Positions 19,138-26,988 of a stretch of DNA of 64,000 nt are shown one piece after another. Position 1 is the first letter of the stretch. Each line of letters opens with the position of its first letter. A program made the translations under genes and the position numbers. The notes under the pieces were generated by a model. The model saw only the letters and a list, made by a program, of their open reading frames with translations, did not search any database and was not told the origin of the DNA. Location: assembly GCF_000196015.1 (NCBI RefSeq), contig NC_007974.2, positions 620,001 to 684,000 of the forward strand, written 5' to 3'. Source of the DNA: Cupriavidus metallidurans CH34 (GTDB lineage: Bacteria; Pseudomonadota; Gammaproteobacteria; Burkholderiales; Burkholderiaceae).

Positions 19138-20313
19138 ATGCTGCCTCTGTCCGGCATCCGCGTGGTGGATCTGTCGACCGTGGTGATGGGTCCTTACGCC
19201 AGCCAGTGGTTGGCCGATCTTGGCGCGGAAGTCATCAAGGTGGAGACACCCGAAGGTGACTCCACGCGCCGAACCGGCCCGGCGACCGAAGACGGCATGT
19301 CCGCGATCTTCCTGGGCGTGAACCGCAGCAAGAAGAGCGTGGTGCTGAACCTGAAGCGCCCGGAGGCGCAGGCGGCGCTGCACCGGCTGCTGGCGTCAGC
19401 CGATGTCTTCGTCCACAGCATGCGGCCGCAGAAGCTGGCGAAGCTGGACCTCGATCCTGCCAGCGTCATGGCGCGTCATCCGCAACTAATCTTCGTGAGC
19501 CTGCTCGGTTTCGCCGAGGACGGCCCGTACGGTGGCCGTCCCGCGTATGACGACATCATCCAGGGCCTGTGCGGCAATGCGGCGCTGATGGCCGCGCAGA
19601 CCGGCACCGTGCGTTACTTCCCGACCATCTCGGCGGACAAGACCAGTGGTCTGGTGGCCGCGCTGTCGATCTCGGCCGCGATTGCGGGCCGTGAGCGGCA
19701 AGGCGGAAAGGGCTCGATGGTCGAAGTGCCGATGTTCGAATCGATGGTGGCCTTCAATATGGTCGAGCATCTGTACGGGCAGCACTTCGAGCCGCCGCGT
19801 GGGCCGTCCGGCTATCCGCGCGTGCTGGCGCCGCTGCGCCGGCCATACCAGACCGCGGACGGCTACGTCTGCATGATGCCGTACACCGACGCGCACTGGC
19901 GTGACTTCTTCCAGGCGTCGGGGCGCGAGGACCTGGTTGCCGATGCGCGTTTCACCGATATCGCCGCCCGCACGCGCCATATCGAAACGCTCTATGAAAT
20001 CACTGGCGAACTCGTGCGCGCGCGCAGCACCGCGGACTGGCTGGCTATCTGCGAGCGGCTGCAGATTCCGGTGGCCCGCGTGAACGACCTTCACGAACTC
20101 GTTGACGATCCGCACCTGCGCGCGACCGGCTTCTTCGACCAGATCGAAGATCCGTCGATGGGCACGCTGCGCTTTCCCGGCGCGCCAGTGCGCTTCGATG
20201 GCGAACGCGCGCGCGCGGCCGTGCCGCCCAGGCTTGGCGAGCATACGCGCGAGATCCTTGCCGCCGCAGGACTTGGCGACGACGAGATCGACCGGTTGCA
20301 ATCGAATCAGTAG
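19138..20313 (+). CDS. Family III CoA-transferase (CaiB/BaiF type)
   Basis: The protein has 391 residues behind an AGGAGA site. Family features are LPLSGIRVVDLSTVVMGPYASQ, GAEVIKVETPEGD, FLGVNRSKKSVVLNLK and the region of the catalytic Asp, GGRPAYDDIIQGL. These enzymes move CoA between an acyl-CoA donor and a free acid without ATP. It begins the plus-strand arm of the LysR island, followed closely by a MaoC hydratase and a Bug gene. Together with the ATP-dependent ligase on the other arm, the island has two ways to load CoA, perhaps for two acids or for substrate entry and product exchange. Confidence 0.93.
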   Translation: MLPLSGIRVVDLSTVVMGPYASQWLADLGAEVIKVETPEGDSTRRTGPATEDGMSAIFLGVNRSKKSVVLNLKRPEAQAALHRLLASADVFVHSMRPQKLAKLDLDPASVMARHPQLIFVSLLGFAEDGPYGGRPAYDDIIQGLCGNAALMAAQTGTVRYFPTISADKTSGLVAALSISAAIAGRERQGGKGSMVEVPMFESMVAFNMVEHLYGQHFEPPRGPSGYPRVLAPLRRPYQTADGYVCMMPYTDAHWRDFFQASGREDLVADARFTDIAARTRHIETLYEITGELVRARSTADWLAICERLQIPVARVNDLHELVDDPHLRATGFFDQIEDPSMGTLRFPGAPVRFDGERARAAVPPRLGEHTREILAAAGLGDDEIDRLQSNQ

Positions 20314-20348
20314 GCCTGCATCCATCACCGAATTCCCGAGGAGACACC

Positions 20349-20810
20349 ATGACGACTTCACAACCGCAACGCCTGGGCCAGGGCTTCTACTGGCAGGACA
20401 TCCGCGAAGGGCAGGTTTTCGAGACCTTCAGCCGTACCGTTACCGAGACTGATCTGGTCAACTTCATCTCGGTCACCGGGATGCTCGAAGCGATCTTTAT
20501 CGAAGAAGGTTACGAGGCCGGCGCCATCAAGGGGCGTCCGGTGCCCGCCGCGCTGACGTACTCGCTGATCGAGGGCTTCATCCTGCAGACGATGATCCAG
20601 GGTACCGGGCTGGCGATGCTCGAGCTGACGCAGAAGATCCTCGGCCCGGTGGTGGTGGGCGACACGATCCACGCCAGGATCACCGTGACTGGCATTCGTC
20701 CGACGTCGAAGAGCGGCCGCGCCGTGGTGGATTCGTCGATCGAGGTGTTCAACCAGCGTAACGAGCTGGTCATGACGTACACGGCGCGACGCCTGCTGGC
20801 GGGCCGCTGA
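20349..20810 (+). CDS. MaoC-like hotdog-fold dehydratase/hydratase
   Basis: The product is 153 residues, behind GAGGAGA. It starts with the FYWQDIREGQVFETFSRTVTETDLVNF block seen in MaoC-domain proteins. The stretch PVVVGDTIHARITVTGIRPTSKSGRAVVD matches the second half of the hotdog fold. MaoC enzymes add water to enoyl-CoA or remove it from 3-hydroxyacyl-CoA. The canonical hydratase-2 Asp/His dyad is not obvious (FISVTGMLEAIFIEEGYE replaces the usual D-x-NPxH), so the reaction may differ from ordinary enoyl-CoA hydration or the catalytic residues may be placed differently. Confidence 0.82.
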   Translation: MTTSQPQRLGQGFYWQDIREGQVFETFSRTVTETDLVNFISVTGMLEAIFIEEGYEAGAIKGRPVPAALTYSLIEGFILQTMIQGTGLAMLELTQKILGPVVVGDTIHARITVTGIRPTSKSGRAVVDSSIEVFNQRNELVMTYTARRLLAGR

Positions 20811-20868
20811 TCCGGTGGCGTAGCCGCTTTCGCCGTACTTGCCGTACTTTCTGGAGGAGACAACCATC

Positions 20869-21867
20869 ATGCCGACACAGAGCAAAAAAGCCGGGCATTC
20901 CATTCGTTCGATTCTGCTTGCCGGCTGCGCCTTCGCGCTGACGGCTGCTGTCGCGCCGGCCATGGCGGGCGAGTTTCCGGATCATCCGATCCGGCTCGTC
21001 GTGCCGTTCCCGCCCGGCGGACCTACCGATCTGGTGTCGCGCGTGATTGCGCGGAAGATGTCCGAGGAGATCGGGCAACAGGTCATCGTCGACAACCGGC
21101 CTGGCGCCAACGGCAATATCGCCGGCGAGATGGTGGCCAAGTCGCCGGCCGACGGCTACACGGTGCTGTACAACACGTCGTCGATCGCGTTGAGCCCGGC
21201 GCTGTACAAGAAGCTGCCGTATGACGTGAAGCGTGACTTCGCGCCGGTGGCGATGACCGCGATGGTGCCGCTCGTGCTGGAAGTCAACGCGCAGGTGCCG
21301 GTGCGCACCGTGCCGGAGTTCGTTGCCTGGCTGAAGGCCAATCCGGGCAAGATGACCTATGGTTCGGCGGGCAACGGCAACGTCACGCATCTGGCGGCGT
21401 TCCTGTTCCTGCAGGCCAACGGGCTCGATGCCACCCACGCGCCGTACAAAGGCAGCGCGCCGGCACTGACCGATCTGGCCAGCGGGCAGGTGCAGTTCAT
21501 GACCGACACCATCAACTCGTCGCTGCCGTTTATCCGCGACAAGCGGATGCGCGCGCTAGCCGTCACTAGCAGCGCGCGCAGTTCGCAACTCCCGGACGTG
21601 CCGACGCTGGCCGAATCTGGCATGCATGGGTTCGAAGTGGGCGCGTGGCAGGGCATGATGGTGCCCGCGAAGACCTCGCCGGAGATCATCAAGAAGCTCA
21701 ACAGCGCGGCGCTGAAGGCGCTTGCGGCGCCCGATGTGCGTGCCAGCCTGGCGCAGCAGGGCGCGGAGGTGCGGGCGTCGAGCCCGGAGGCCTATGCGAA
21801 GTATGTGGCGTCGGAAATCGACCGTTGGCACAAAGTGGTCAAGGACACCGGCGTGACGCTGGATTGA
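20869..21867 (+). CDS. Bug-family periplasmic solute-binding protein
   Basis: The protein has 332 residues from ATG 20869 behind GGAGGAG. A ten-codon upstream extension is unlikely. It has a signal peptide (SIRSILLAGCAFALTAAVAPAMAG) and Bug motifs HPIRLVVPFPPGGPTDLVSR, QVIVDNRPGANGNIAGEMVA and SPADGYTVLYNTSS. It is the third gene of the plus arm and probably binds the free acid used by the island. No permease genes accompany it. Confidence 0.92.
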   Translation: MPTQSKKAGHSIRSILLAGCAFALTAAVAPAMAGEFPDHPIRLVVPFPPGGPTDLVSRVIARKMSEEIGQQVIVDNRPGANGNIAGEMVAKSPADGYTVLYNTSSIALSPALYKKLPYDVKRDFAPVAMTAMVPLVLEVNAQVPVRTVPEFVAWLKANPGKMTYGSAGNGNVTHLAAFLFLQANGLDATHAPYKGSAPALTDLASGQVQFMTDTINSSLPFIRDKRMRALAVTSSARSSQLPDVPTLAESGMHGFEVGAWQGMMVPAKTSPEIIKKLNSAALKALAAPDVRASLAQQGAEVRASSPEAYAKYVASEIDRWHKVVKDTGVTLD

Positions 21868-21909
21868 AGAGGCATCAGGCGCTCACCGGGCGCTTACGGA
21901 GGTACCGTT

Positions 21910-23070
21910 TTGAGTTCACTGTTTGGCGCGTTCTCGCTGACATCCCTGCCGCCTGAGGCGTTGGCGTTCCGGCGCGAGGTGAAGGCATTCCTGGCCGAGC
22001 ATCTGCCGGATCTTCCCGCCGATGTTCGCGCGCGATCGTGGATGGGATTCGACGCCGCGTTCAGCCGCGCGCTTGCGCAGCGTGGGTGGGTCGGCGTCAC
22101 GCTGCCGGCGCGGTTCGGTGGCGCGGGGCTCGATGCGTTCTCGCGTTTCGTGCTGGTGGAGGAACTGCTTGCCTGCGGCGCGCCGGTTTCCGCGCACTGG
22201 ATTGCCGATCGCCAGAGTGGCCCGTTGATCCTGCGCTACGGCAGCGATGCGCAACGCGAGTTCTATCTGCCGCGTATCTGCCGGGGCGAGGCCTTCTTCT
22301 GCATTGGCATGAGCGAGCCCAATTCGGGGTCCGATCTGGCCAGCGTGGCCACGCGTGCGGTGCCACAGCCAGGTGGCGGCTGGCGCCTGAACGGCCGCAA
22401 GATCTGGACGACCAACGCGGATCGCTGCCACTACATGCTCGCGCTGGTGCGAACGTCTGGCGAGGCCGGAGACCGGCAGAAGGGGTTGTCGCAGGTGATT
22501 GTCGACCTGTCTCTGCCGGGCGTGACGGTTCGGCCGATTCATGATCTGGCCGGTGATGCCCATTTCTCGGAGGTCAGCTTCGAGGACGTGCTGCTGCCCG
22601 CCGATGCGCTGATCGGCAACGAAGGCGCGGGCTGGGAACAGGTCAACGCGGAACTGGCATTCGAGCGCAGCGGCCCCGAGCGGCTGTACTCCAGCGTGGT
22701 GTTGCTCGATGCCTGGGTGGCTGCGCTCCGTCGCCTGCCTGCGGTGCGCCGCGATGCAGTCACAATCGGCGGGATCGTCGGCCGGCTGGCCACGCTACGG
22801 GCGATGTCCGTGGCCGTGACCGCGCGGCTGGCTGCCGGAGAAAGCCCGTTGGTGGAGGCAGCATTGGTCAAGGATCTCGGCACCGGACTGGAGCAGTCGA
22901 TCGGCGCGTTGGCCGAAGCGGCGCTGGGCGATGACCCGGAGCTGGCGATGGACGCGGAGCTCTATCGCACCGCTGCCTATGTCAGTCAGATTTCGCCGAC
23001 CTATTCGCTGCGCGGTGGTACGCGAGAGATCCTCCGGGGCATGATCGCCCGCGGCCTGGGCCTTCGCTAA
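21910..23070 (+). CDS. Acyl-CoA dehydrogenase family protein (full length)
   Basis: The protein has 386 residues. The start is a TTG at 21910 (reads MSSLFGAFSLTSLPPEALAFR), placed seven bases after GGAGG. It has acyl-CoA dehydrogenase motifs: FFCIGMSEPNSGSDLASVATRA (flavin and substrate binding), LNGRKIWTTNADRCHYML, and the C-terminal YSLRGGTREILRGMIARGLGLR. The enzyme would introduce a 2,3-double bond into an acyl-CoA using FAD. A second, shorter and more divergent dehydrogenase follows after a repeat element, and paired genes of this kind often form heteromers. The TAA stop is directly followed by that element. Confidence 0.9.
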   Translation: MSSLFGAFSLTSLPPEALAFRREVKAFLAEHLPDLPADVRARSWMGFDAAFSRALAQRGWVGVTLPARFGGAGLDAFSRFVLVEELLACGAPVSAHWIADRQSGPLILRYGSDAQREFYLPRICRGEAFFCIGMSEPNSGSDLASVATRAVPQPGGGWRLNGRKIWTTNADRCHYMLALVRTSGEAGDRQKGLSQVIVDLSLPGVTVRPIHDLAGDAHFSEVSFEDVLLPADALIGNEGAGWEQVNAELAFERSGPERLYSSVVLLDAWVAALRRLPAVRRDAVTIGGIVGRLATLRAMSVAVTARLAAGESPLVEAALVKDLGTGLEQSIGALAEAALGDDPELAMDAELYRTAAYVSQISPTYSLRGGTREILRGMIARGLGLR

Positions 23071-23184
23071 GAGGCGCTATCAAAAAGATTCTGGCGTCGT
23101 TGCGCGGCCTTGGGCAGTCCACTTGTACTGTCTGCGGCCGCGCGTCTAGCCAGAACCGCTTCGCTTCAATTTGATAGCGCCTCT
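23071..23184 (+). repeat. MITE-like palindromic repeat, short copy (A)
   Basis: The ends are perfect inverted repeats of GAGGCGCTATCAAA, and the inside is largely self-complementary (GATTCTGGC near the left, GCCAGAAC near the right, GCGCGGCC against GGCCGCGC). The element begins directly after the TAA of the upstream dehydrogenase gene. It matches the copy at 52425-52617 in inverted orientation, but lacks about 80 bases of that copy's middle. It carries no open frame, so it would move, if at all, with help in trans. As RNA it would form a long hairpin between the two dehydrogenase genes and may reduce read-through or stabilise the upstream message. Confidence 0.85.
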
Positions 23185-23249
23185 AAGGGACACAGGGATG
23201 CAGGGACGCTAGTGATGCTGCGGGACGCTTAAGGGATTAAGGAAGCACC

Positions 23250-24245
23250 ATGTACAACGAATACTCGGAAGCACTGGAAGTGCTACTGCGCGATCACTGC
23301 ACGCCCGCTGTCGTGCGACAGATCGAGTCCGGCGGCAGTGGCGCGGATCTCTGGCGCTTGCTCGATGAAAGCGGCTTCGCGGACAGCTTGCTGCCGGAAG
23401 CCGGGTTGAGCCTGGCGGACGTCGCGCCGATGCTGTTCGTGATGGGCCGGCATGTGCTCCCGGTGCCGTTGGCGCAGACGATGTTTGCGCGGGCCGTGCT
23501 GCGGATGGCGGGCGTCGAGGTGCCGGAGGGGCGGGAGGGGCCGGAAGGGTCTATTGCGCTGGCCGATCTCGATGGTGCGCAACGCACGCATGTGCCGTGC
23601 GGCGCCACAGCAACGTGGTTTCTGGTGCAGGACGGCGCCCAGGCGGCGCTCGTCCATCGCGATGCCGTGGCGCTTTCGCCCACTGGCGTGCGGGATGACC
23701 TGACGCTGTCGCTCGGGGAAATTGGCATGCAACGTTTCCCGCAGCGCTTCCCATTGCCGGCAGGGCTGTTGCGTTCGGTGGGCGCGTGCCTGCACGCAGT
23801 GCAAATGGCAGGTGCGATGTCGAGCGTGTTCGACTTGACGCTGCAATACGCCAATGACCGGGTGCAGTTCGGTCGCAACATCGGCAAGTTCCAGGCGATC
23901 CAGCATCAGATCAGCGTGATGGCGGAGCAGGTGGCGGCGGTGCGCATGGCGGCACAGATCGCTTGCGCGGCCGATGGCTGGCAACCTGACCGGCTGCGCG
24001 CGGCCATCGGAAAGTTCAATGCGAGTGATGCAGTGACGGCCGTGACGTCGATCGCTCACGCGGTGCATGGCGCGATTGGTGTGACGGCGGAATACGACCT
24101 GCAGCTCTATACGCGCCGGCTGCACGCGTGGCGGCTGGCGGATGGGTCGGAGCGGTACTGGGCGCGCGAACTTGGCGAGGCGACCTGTGAGGCCGATGGC
24201 CTGACCGTGGACCTGATACGCGAGTGGAGCGGCGAGGCAGCGTAG
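23250..24245 (+). CDS. Acyl-CoA dehydrogenase family protein (short, divergent subunit)
   Basis: The product is 331 residues behind AAGGA. The N-terminal helical part (MYNEYSEALEVLLRDHC to LLPEAGLSLADVAPML) and the C-terminal helical domain (DLTLQYANDRVQFGRNIGKFQAIQHQ, a strong family signature) are clear. The middle beta domain is short and lacks the GSD-type flavin motif of the neighbouring enzyme. Such short proteins commonly pair with a full-length acyl-CoA dehydrogenase. The intervening palindromic repeat means the two may not be made at equal level. Confidence 0.85.
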   Translation: MYNEYSEALEVLLRDHCTPAVVRQIESGGSGADLWRLLDESGFADSLLPEAGLSLADVAPMLFVMGRHVLPVPLAQTMFARAVLRMAGVEVPEGREGPEGSIALADLDGAQRTHVPCGATATWFLVQDGAQAALVHRDAVALSPTGVRDDLTLSLGEIGMQRFPQRFPLPAGLLRSVGACLHAVQMAGAMSSVFDLTLQYANDRVQFGRNIGKFQAIQHQISVMAEQVAAVRMAAQIACAADGWQPDRLRAAIGKFNASDAVTAVTSIAHAVHGAIGVTAEYDLQLYTRRLHAWRLADGSERYWARELGEATCEADGLTVDLIREWSGEAA

Positions 24246-24259
24246 TCGCAGGGACGGCC

Positions 24260-24288
24260 ACGGCCCTCTCCACGCGGGAGCGGGCCGT
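24260..24288. terminator. Strong hairpin between convergent genes
   Basis: ACGGCCC (24260-24266) pairs with GGGCCGT (24282-24288), with a second inner stem CTCC/GGAG. It sits between the convergent dehydrogenase and SDR genes. There is no clear U-tract on either side, so it would be a weak or factor-assisted terminator. Confidence 0.45.
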
Positions 24289-24307
24289 CGTCGATCCTTG
24301 GTGTGCG

Positions 24308-25102
24308 TTACACGATCGTGTCGACCACACCGCCGTCAACGCGCAGGGCCGCCCCGGTGGTGGCGGACGCCTGTGGCGAGCAGACGTAGACGATCATGTT
24401 GGCCACTTCCTCGACACTGGCCGCGCGCTGGATGATCGACGTGCTGCGGTGTGCCTTGACGAACTCGGCCGCCACTTCCTCGGCGCTTTTGCCGGATTTC
24501 GCGATTTCATCCTTGAGCATGGCCGTCACGCCTTCGGATAGCGTCGGGCCGGGCAGCACGGCGTTCACCGTGACGCCGGTGCCCGCCATCCGCTTGGCCA
24601 GACCGCGCGAGACCGCCAACTGCGCGGTCTTGGTGAAGCCGTAGTGGATCATCTCGACCGGAATGTTGATGCCAGACTCAGACGCGATAAACACGATGCG
24701 GCCCCATTTGCGCTCGGCCATGCCTTTGGCATAGGCGCGCGAGAGGCGTACGCCGGACAGCACGTTGACGTCGAAAAAGCGTGTCCAGTCGCTGTCCGGA
24801 ATATCGAAGAAATCCTTCGGCTCGAAGATGCCGAGGTTGTTGACGAGGATGTCGACAGCCGGGTGGGTCTTGACGAGGGTGTCGCAGACGGCAGCGTCGG
24901 TCAGGTCGCCTGCGAATCCGGTGGCCTGGGCGGTGGGATAGGATTTCTTCAGCGACGCCAGCGCGTTATCGACCGAGGCCTGGCTACGGCCGTTGACGAT
25001 CACGTGGGCGCCGGACTCGGCCAGACCGCGCGCCGTGGCAAAGCCGATGCCGGCGGTGGAACCGGTGACGAGGGCGGTCTTGCCCGACAGATCGATGTTC
25101 AT
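24308..25102 (-). CDS. Short-chain dehydrogenase/reductase (SDR)
   Basis: The protein has 264 residues from ATG 25102 behind GGAG. The long open extension upstream looks untranslated. It has the NAD(P)-binding motif TGSTAGIGFA, the structural NNLG motif (ILVNNLGIFE), the catalytic Ser in FIASESGINIP and Tyr-x3-Lys in HYGFTKTAQ. The end is typical (TTGAALRVDGGVVDTIV). It oxidises or reduces an alcohol/ketone. It is convergent with the dehydrogenase operon and has its own transcript, so membership in the same pathway is only a proximity argument. Confidence 0.92.
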   Translation of the reverse strand: MNIDLSGKTALVTGSTAGIGFATARGLAESGAHVIVNGRSQASVDNALASLKKSYPTAQATGFAGDLTDAAVCDTLVKTHPAVDILVNNLGIFEPKDFFDIPDSDWTRFFDVNVLSGVRLSRAYAKGMAERKWGRIVFIASESGINIPVEMIHYGFTKTAQLAVSRGLAKRMAGTGVTVNAVLPGPTLSEGVTAMLKDEIAKSGKSAEEVAAEFVKAHRSTSIIQRAASVEEVANMIVYVCSPQASATTGAALRVDGGVVDTIV

Positions 25103-25291
25103 GGCGACTCCATTTCGTTGGAAGGTGAGCCCTTGGCCGCTACGGCAGGGCAACCCGTCAAGTGTATGAAGCCGCCGGCGAACTGCAAGCCGGGCCTGTG
25201 GAATGCTGCGTTCCGCTCGTGAAAGGGGACGGAAGCCCCCCGGGGCCAGGCGAGCCACCGGCGGGTGACGTGGCCAGCCCTTGTCTGCCGG

Positions 25292-26635
25292 CTATTCCTT
25301 CACCGTCCCGGCCACGTGCAGAATCCGGTTCCGCACCACGGCGATAGCCTGCTTGAGGGCGTAGACATCCTGAAAATAGCGCTGCGGCATCCGTATCTGA
25401 CTGGCGTGCGCATCGATCTGCTCGATTTCCTCGCGCCACTGCGCAATCTGGTGCCGCGTCGGCCGCTCGCTTTTCCAGATTTCATCTTCCAGCGCCTTGA
25501 TCTCCCGATACCAGACCACGAGCCGGCCTTTGATCCGCGACTCCGCGAAACGCGGCAGGGCCTGCAACAGGCCCAATAGCAGGGCCATGAAGGGGAGCAG
25601 GATCAGCAGCCGTCTTTCGACAAAGCTGGCCAGCCAGAAGGGCAGGTATCGCTGCAGGAAAGGACGCCCCGACTTGAAGAAGCGCGTGCTTTCCTCCGAA
25701 ACGGGAAATTCATTGGTGTTCAGGTTGGGAAACGTGCCAAGCGGCGTGAAGTAGTCTTCGCCGCCGTGGACGGTCTTGGCGGCTTCCAGCAGTAGATACA
25801 CCAATGCAGGGTGCATGGTGTCCTTGGATACGAGCAGGGCCTTGGCGGCCAGCAGCGTGACGTCGGCCTGCGGCAGATCGTTGACGATGCTGGTCGAGGC
25901 ACGCGGGAATACGATCTTGGAGAGCGACGGGAATTTCTGTACCAGCGCATCGGCCTGGGCGAAGCTCATCAGTTTCAGGTCGCTGTTCAATAGCGTCTGC
26001 TGCATCTCCGCATCCGGCCTGCCGATGAAGAACGCGGCGTCCAACTGCCCATCCTTGAGGCCCTGGTAGGCCGCGTTGGCGTCCATTTGCAGCAGCGTGG
26101 TATTGGAAGCGGTAATGCCGCTATGCGCGAGCAGGATTCGGGAGACCTCGAGCAGCCCGCTGCCCGGAACGCCAATGGAGACTTTCTTCCCTTGCAGTTC
26201 GGATAGCCGATCCATCTTGGCAGCGCCGCGATAGAACACCCAGATCGGTTCATAGGCGACGGCGGCAATGGTCTGCAGCCCGTCGGTATCGCTCGGGCTG
26301 ACCGTGCCCGATTGGATGAACCCCACCTCGTACGCACTATCCGGATTCTTCAGCCGCTCGTAGTTCTCGATCGAACCGGACGAACTGCGAATCTCGAGCT
26401 TGATGCCATCGCGTTTCAGGATGGTCGCGTAGCGATCCGCGAAACCTTGATAGATGCCCTTGTCCGCACCGGTCGTGATGATGATCGTATGCTGGATGGC
26501 GGGCCGGATGACAGCTACCAGTGACCAGCCCAGTGCGACCAGCAGCAGGATGCCTCCAGCAATAAGGAGGCGCCGGCGGCCCGCCGACATGGGCGGATTC
26601 TGGCTGCGGCGAAGCGCCGGATCGCGCCTAGACAT
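25292..26635 (-). CDS. TAXI-type solute-binding protein with membrane anchors and cytoplasmic tail
   Basis: The product is 447 residues. An N-terminal signal-anchor (about 22-42) is followed by a periplasmic binding domain of the TAXI/NMT1 kind (TIIITTGADKGIYQGFADRYA, VGFIQSGTVSPSDTDGLQTIA, KKVSIGVPGSGLLEVSRILL). A second membrane segment (about 345-362) and a charged helical tail (about 370-447, WYREIKALEDEIWKSERPTRHQIAQWREEIEQID) follow. Ordinary TAXI proteins are secreted and feed TRAP permeases, but no TRAP permease gene is near. The second anchor and coiled-coil tail suggest a sensor or an intracellular partner. Confidence 0.82.
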   Translation of the reverse strand: MSRRDPALRRSQNPPMSAGRRRLLIAGGILLLVALGWSLVAVIRPAIQHTIIITTGADKGIYQGFADRYATILKRDGIKLEIRSSSGSIENYERLKNPDSAYEVGFIQSGTVSPSDTDGLQTIAAVAYEPIWVFYRGAAKMDRLSELQGKKVSIGVPGSGLLEVSRILLAHSGITASNTTLLQMDANAAYQGLKDGQLDAAFFIGRPDAEMQQTLLNSDLKLMSFAQADALVQKFPSLSKIVFPRASTSIVNDLPQADVTLLAAKALLVSKDTMHPALVYLLLEAAKTVHGGEDYFTPLGTFPNLNTNEFPVSEESTRFFKSGRPFLQRYLPFWLASFVERRLLILLPFMALLLGLLQALPRFAESRIKGRLVVWYREIKALEDEIWKSERPTRHQIAQWREEIEQIDAHASQIRMPQRYFQDVYALKQAIAVVRNRILHVAGTVKE

Positions 26636-26728
26636 TGGTCACCCGATAACAGAAAGAAAGTACTCCCGCTGCAGCAACGCCGAGTATCGCTGATGACATG
26701 GCGAGTTTTGTAATTTTTGGATTTTCTA

Positions 26729-26749
26729 CGATACCAGATTGTTGTATCG
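26729..26749. promoter_or_regulatory. Inverted repeat upstream of the TAXI gene
   Basis: CGATAC and GTATCG flank nine bases (26729-26749) about 95 bases before the start of the TAXI-type gene, in an AT-rich stretch. It could be an operator for that gene. No regulator is encoded beside it. Confidence 0.35.
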
Positions 26750-26790
26750 CGGCTCAAACGACCTCACTCGGCAGCTCGATCAGGGAGCAA

Positions 26791-26817
26791 GAAAAAAGGC
26801 CGCATGAATGCGGCCTT
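26791..26817 (-). terminator. Rho-independent terminator of the MFS operon
   Basis: On the reverse strand a perfect stem (AAGGCCGCAT against ATGCGGCCTT, 26796-26817) is followed by a run of T residues. It lies 19 bases after the stop of the small membrane gene and ends the MFS transcript. Confidence 0.88.
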
Positions 26818-26835
26818 CTCTTCGTGCGATGCCGC

Positions 26836-26967
26836 TCAGTGGAAGAGCTTCATTGCCTGGGTGATCGTGTTGGATACGCCCCAGACCAGCGGGACCAGCA
26901 CATACAGCCAGAAGATGGCCAGCAGGCCTTTGCTGGTGGGTTGGGCTTTCACTTGTGAGTTGTCCAT
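26836..26967 (-). CDS. Small membrane protein, MFS transporter small subunit type (43 residues)
   Basis: The gene reads MDNSQVKAQPTSKGLLAIFW, then one hydrophobic helix with LYVLVPLVWGV and an amphipathic end TITQAMKLFH. It starts 21 bases after the stop of the oxalate/formate-type MFS gene and is followed by a strong terminator, so it is the second gene of a two-gene operon. Proteins of this size with the WLYVLVPLxWGV core next to OFA-family carriers are, from memory, annotated as MFS small subunits. Their exact function is not established. It may be a fixed partner that adds a helix to the carrier. Confidence 0.85.
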   Translation of the reverse strand: MDNSQVKAQPTSKGLLAIFWLYVLVPLVWGVSNTITQAMKLFH

Positions 26968-26988
26968 GTGCATCTCTTCGTCGGGCGG

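Noticed and set aside
23071-23184. Treating the short repeat as a simple intrinsic terminator.
   Set aside because: It has a near-identical, longer relative 29 kb away with the same ends, and lacks a U-tract, so a repeat element is the better description.
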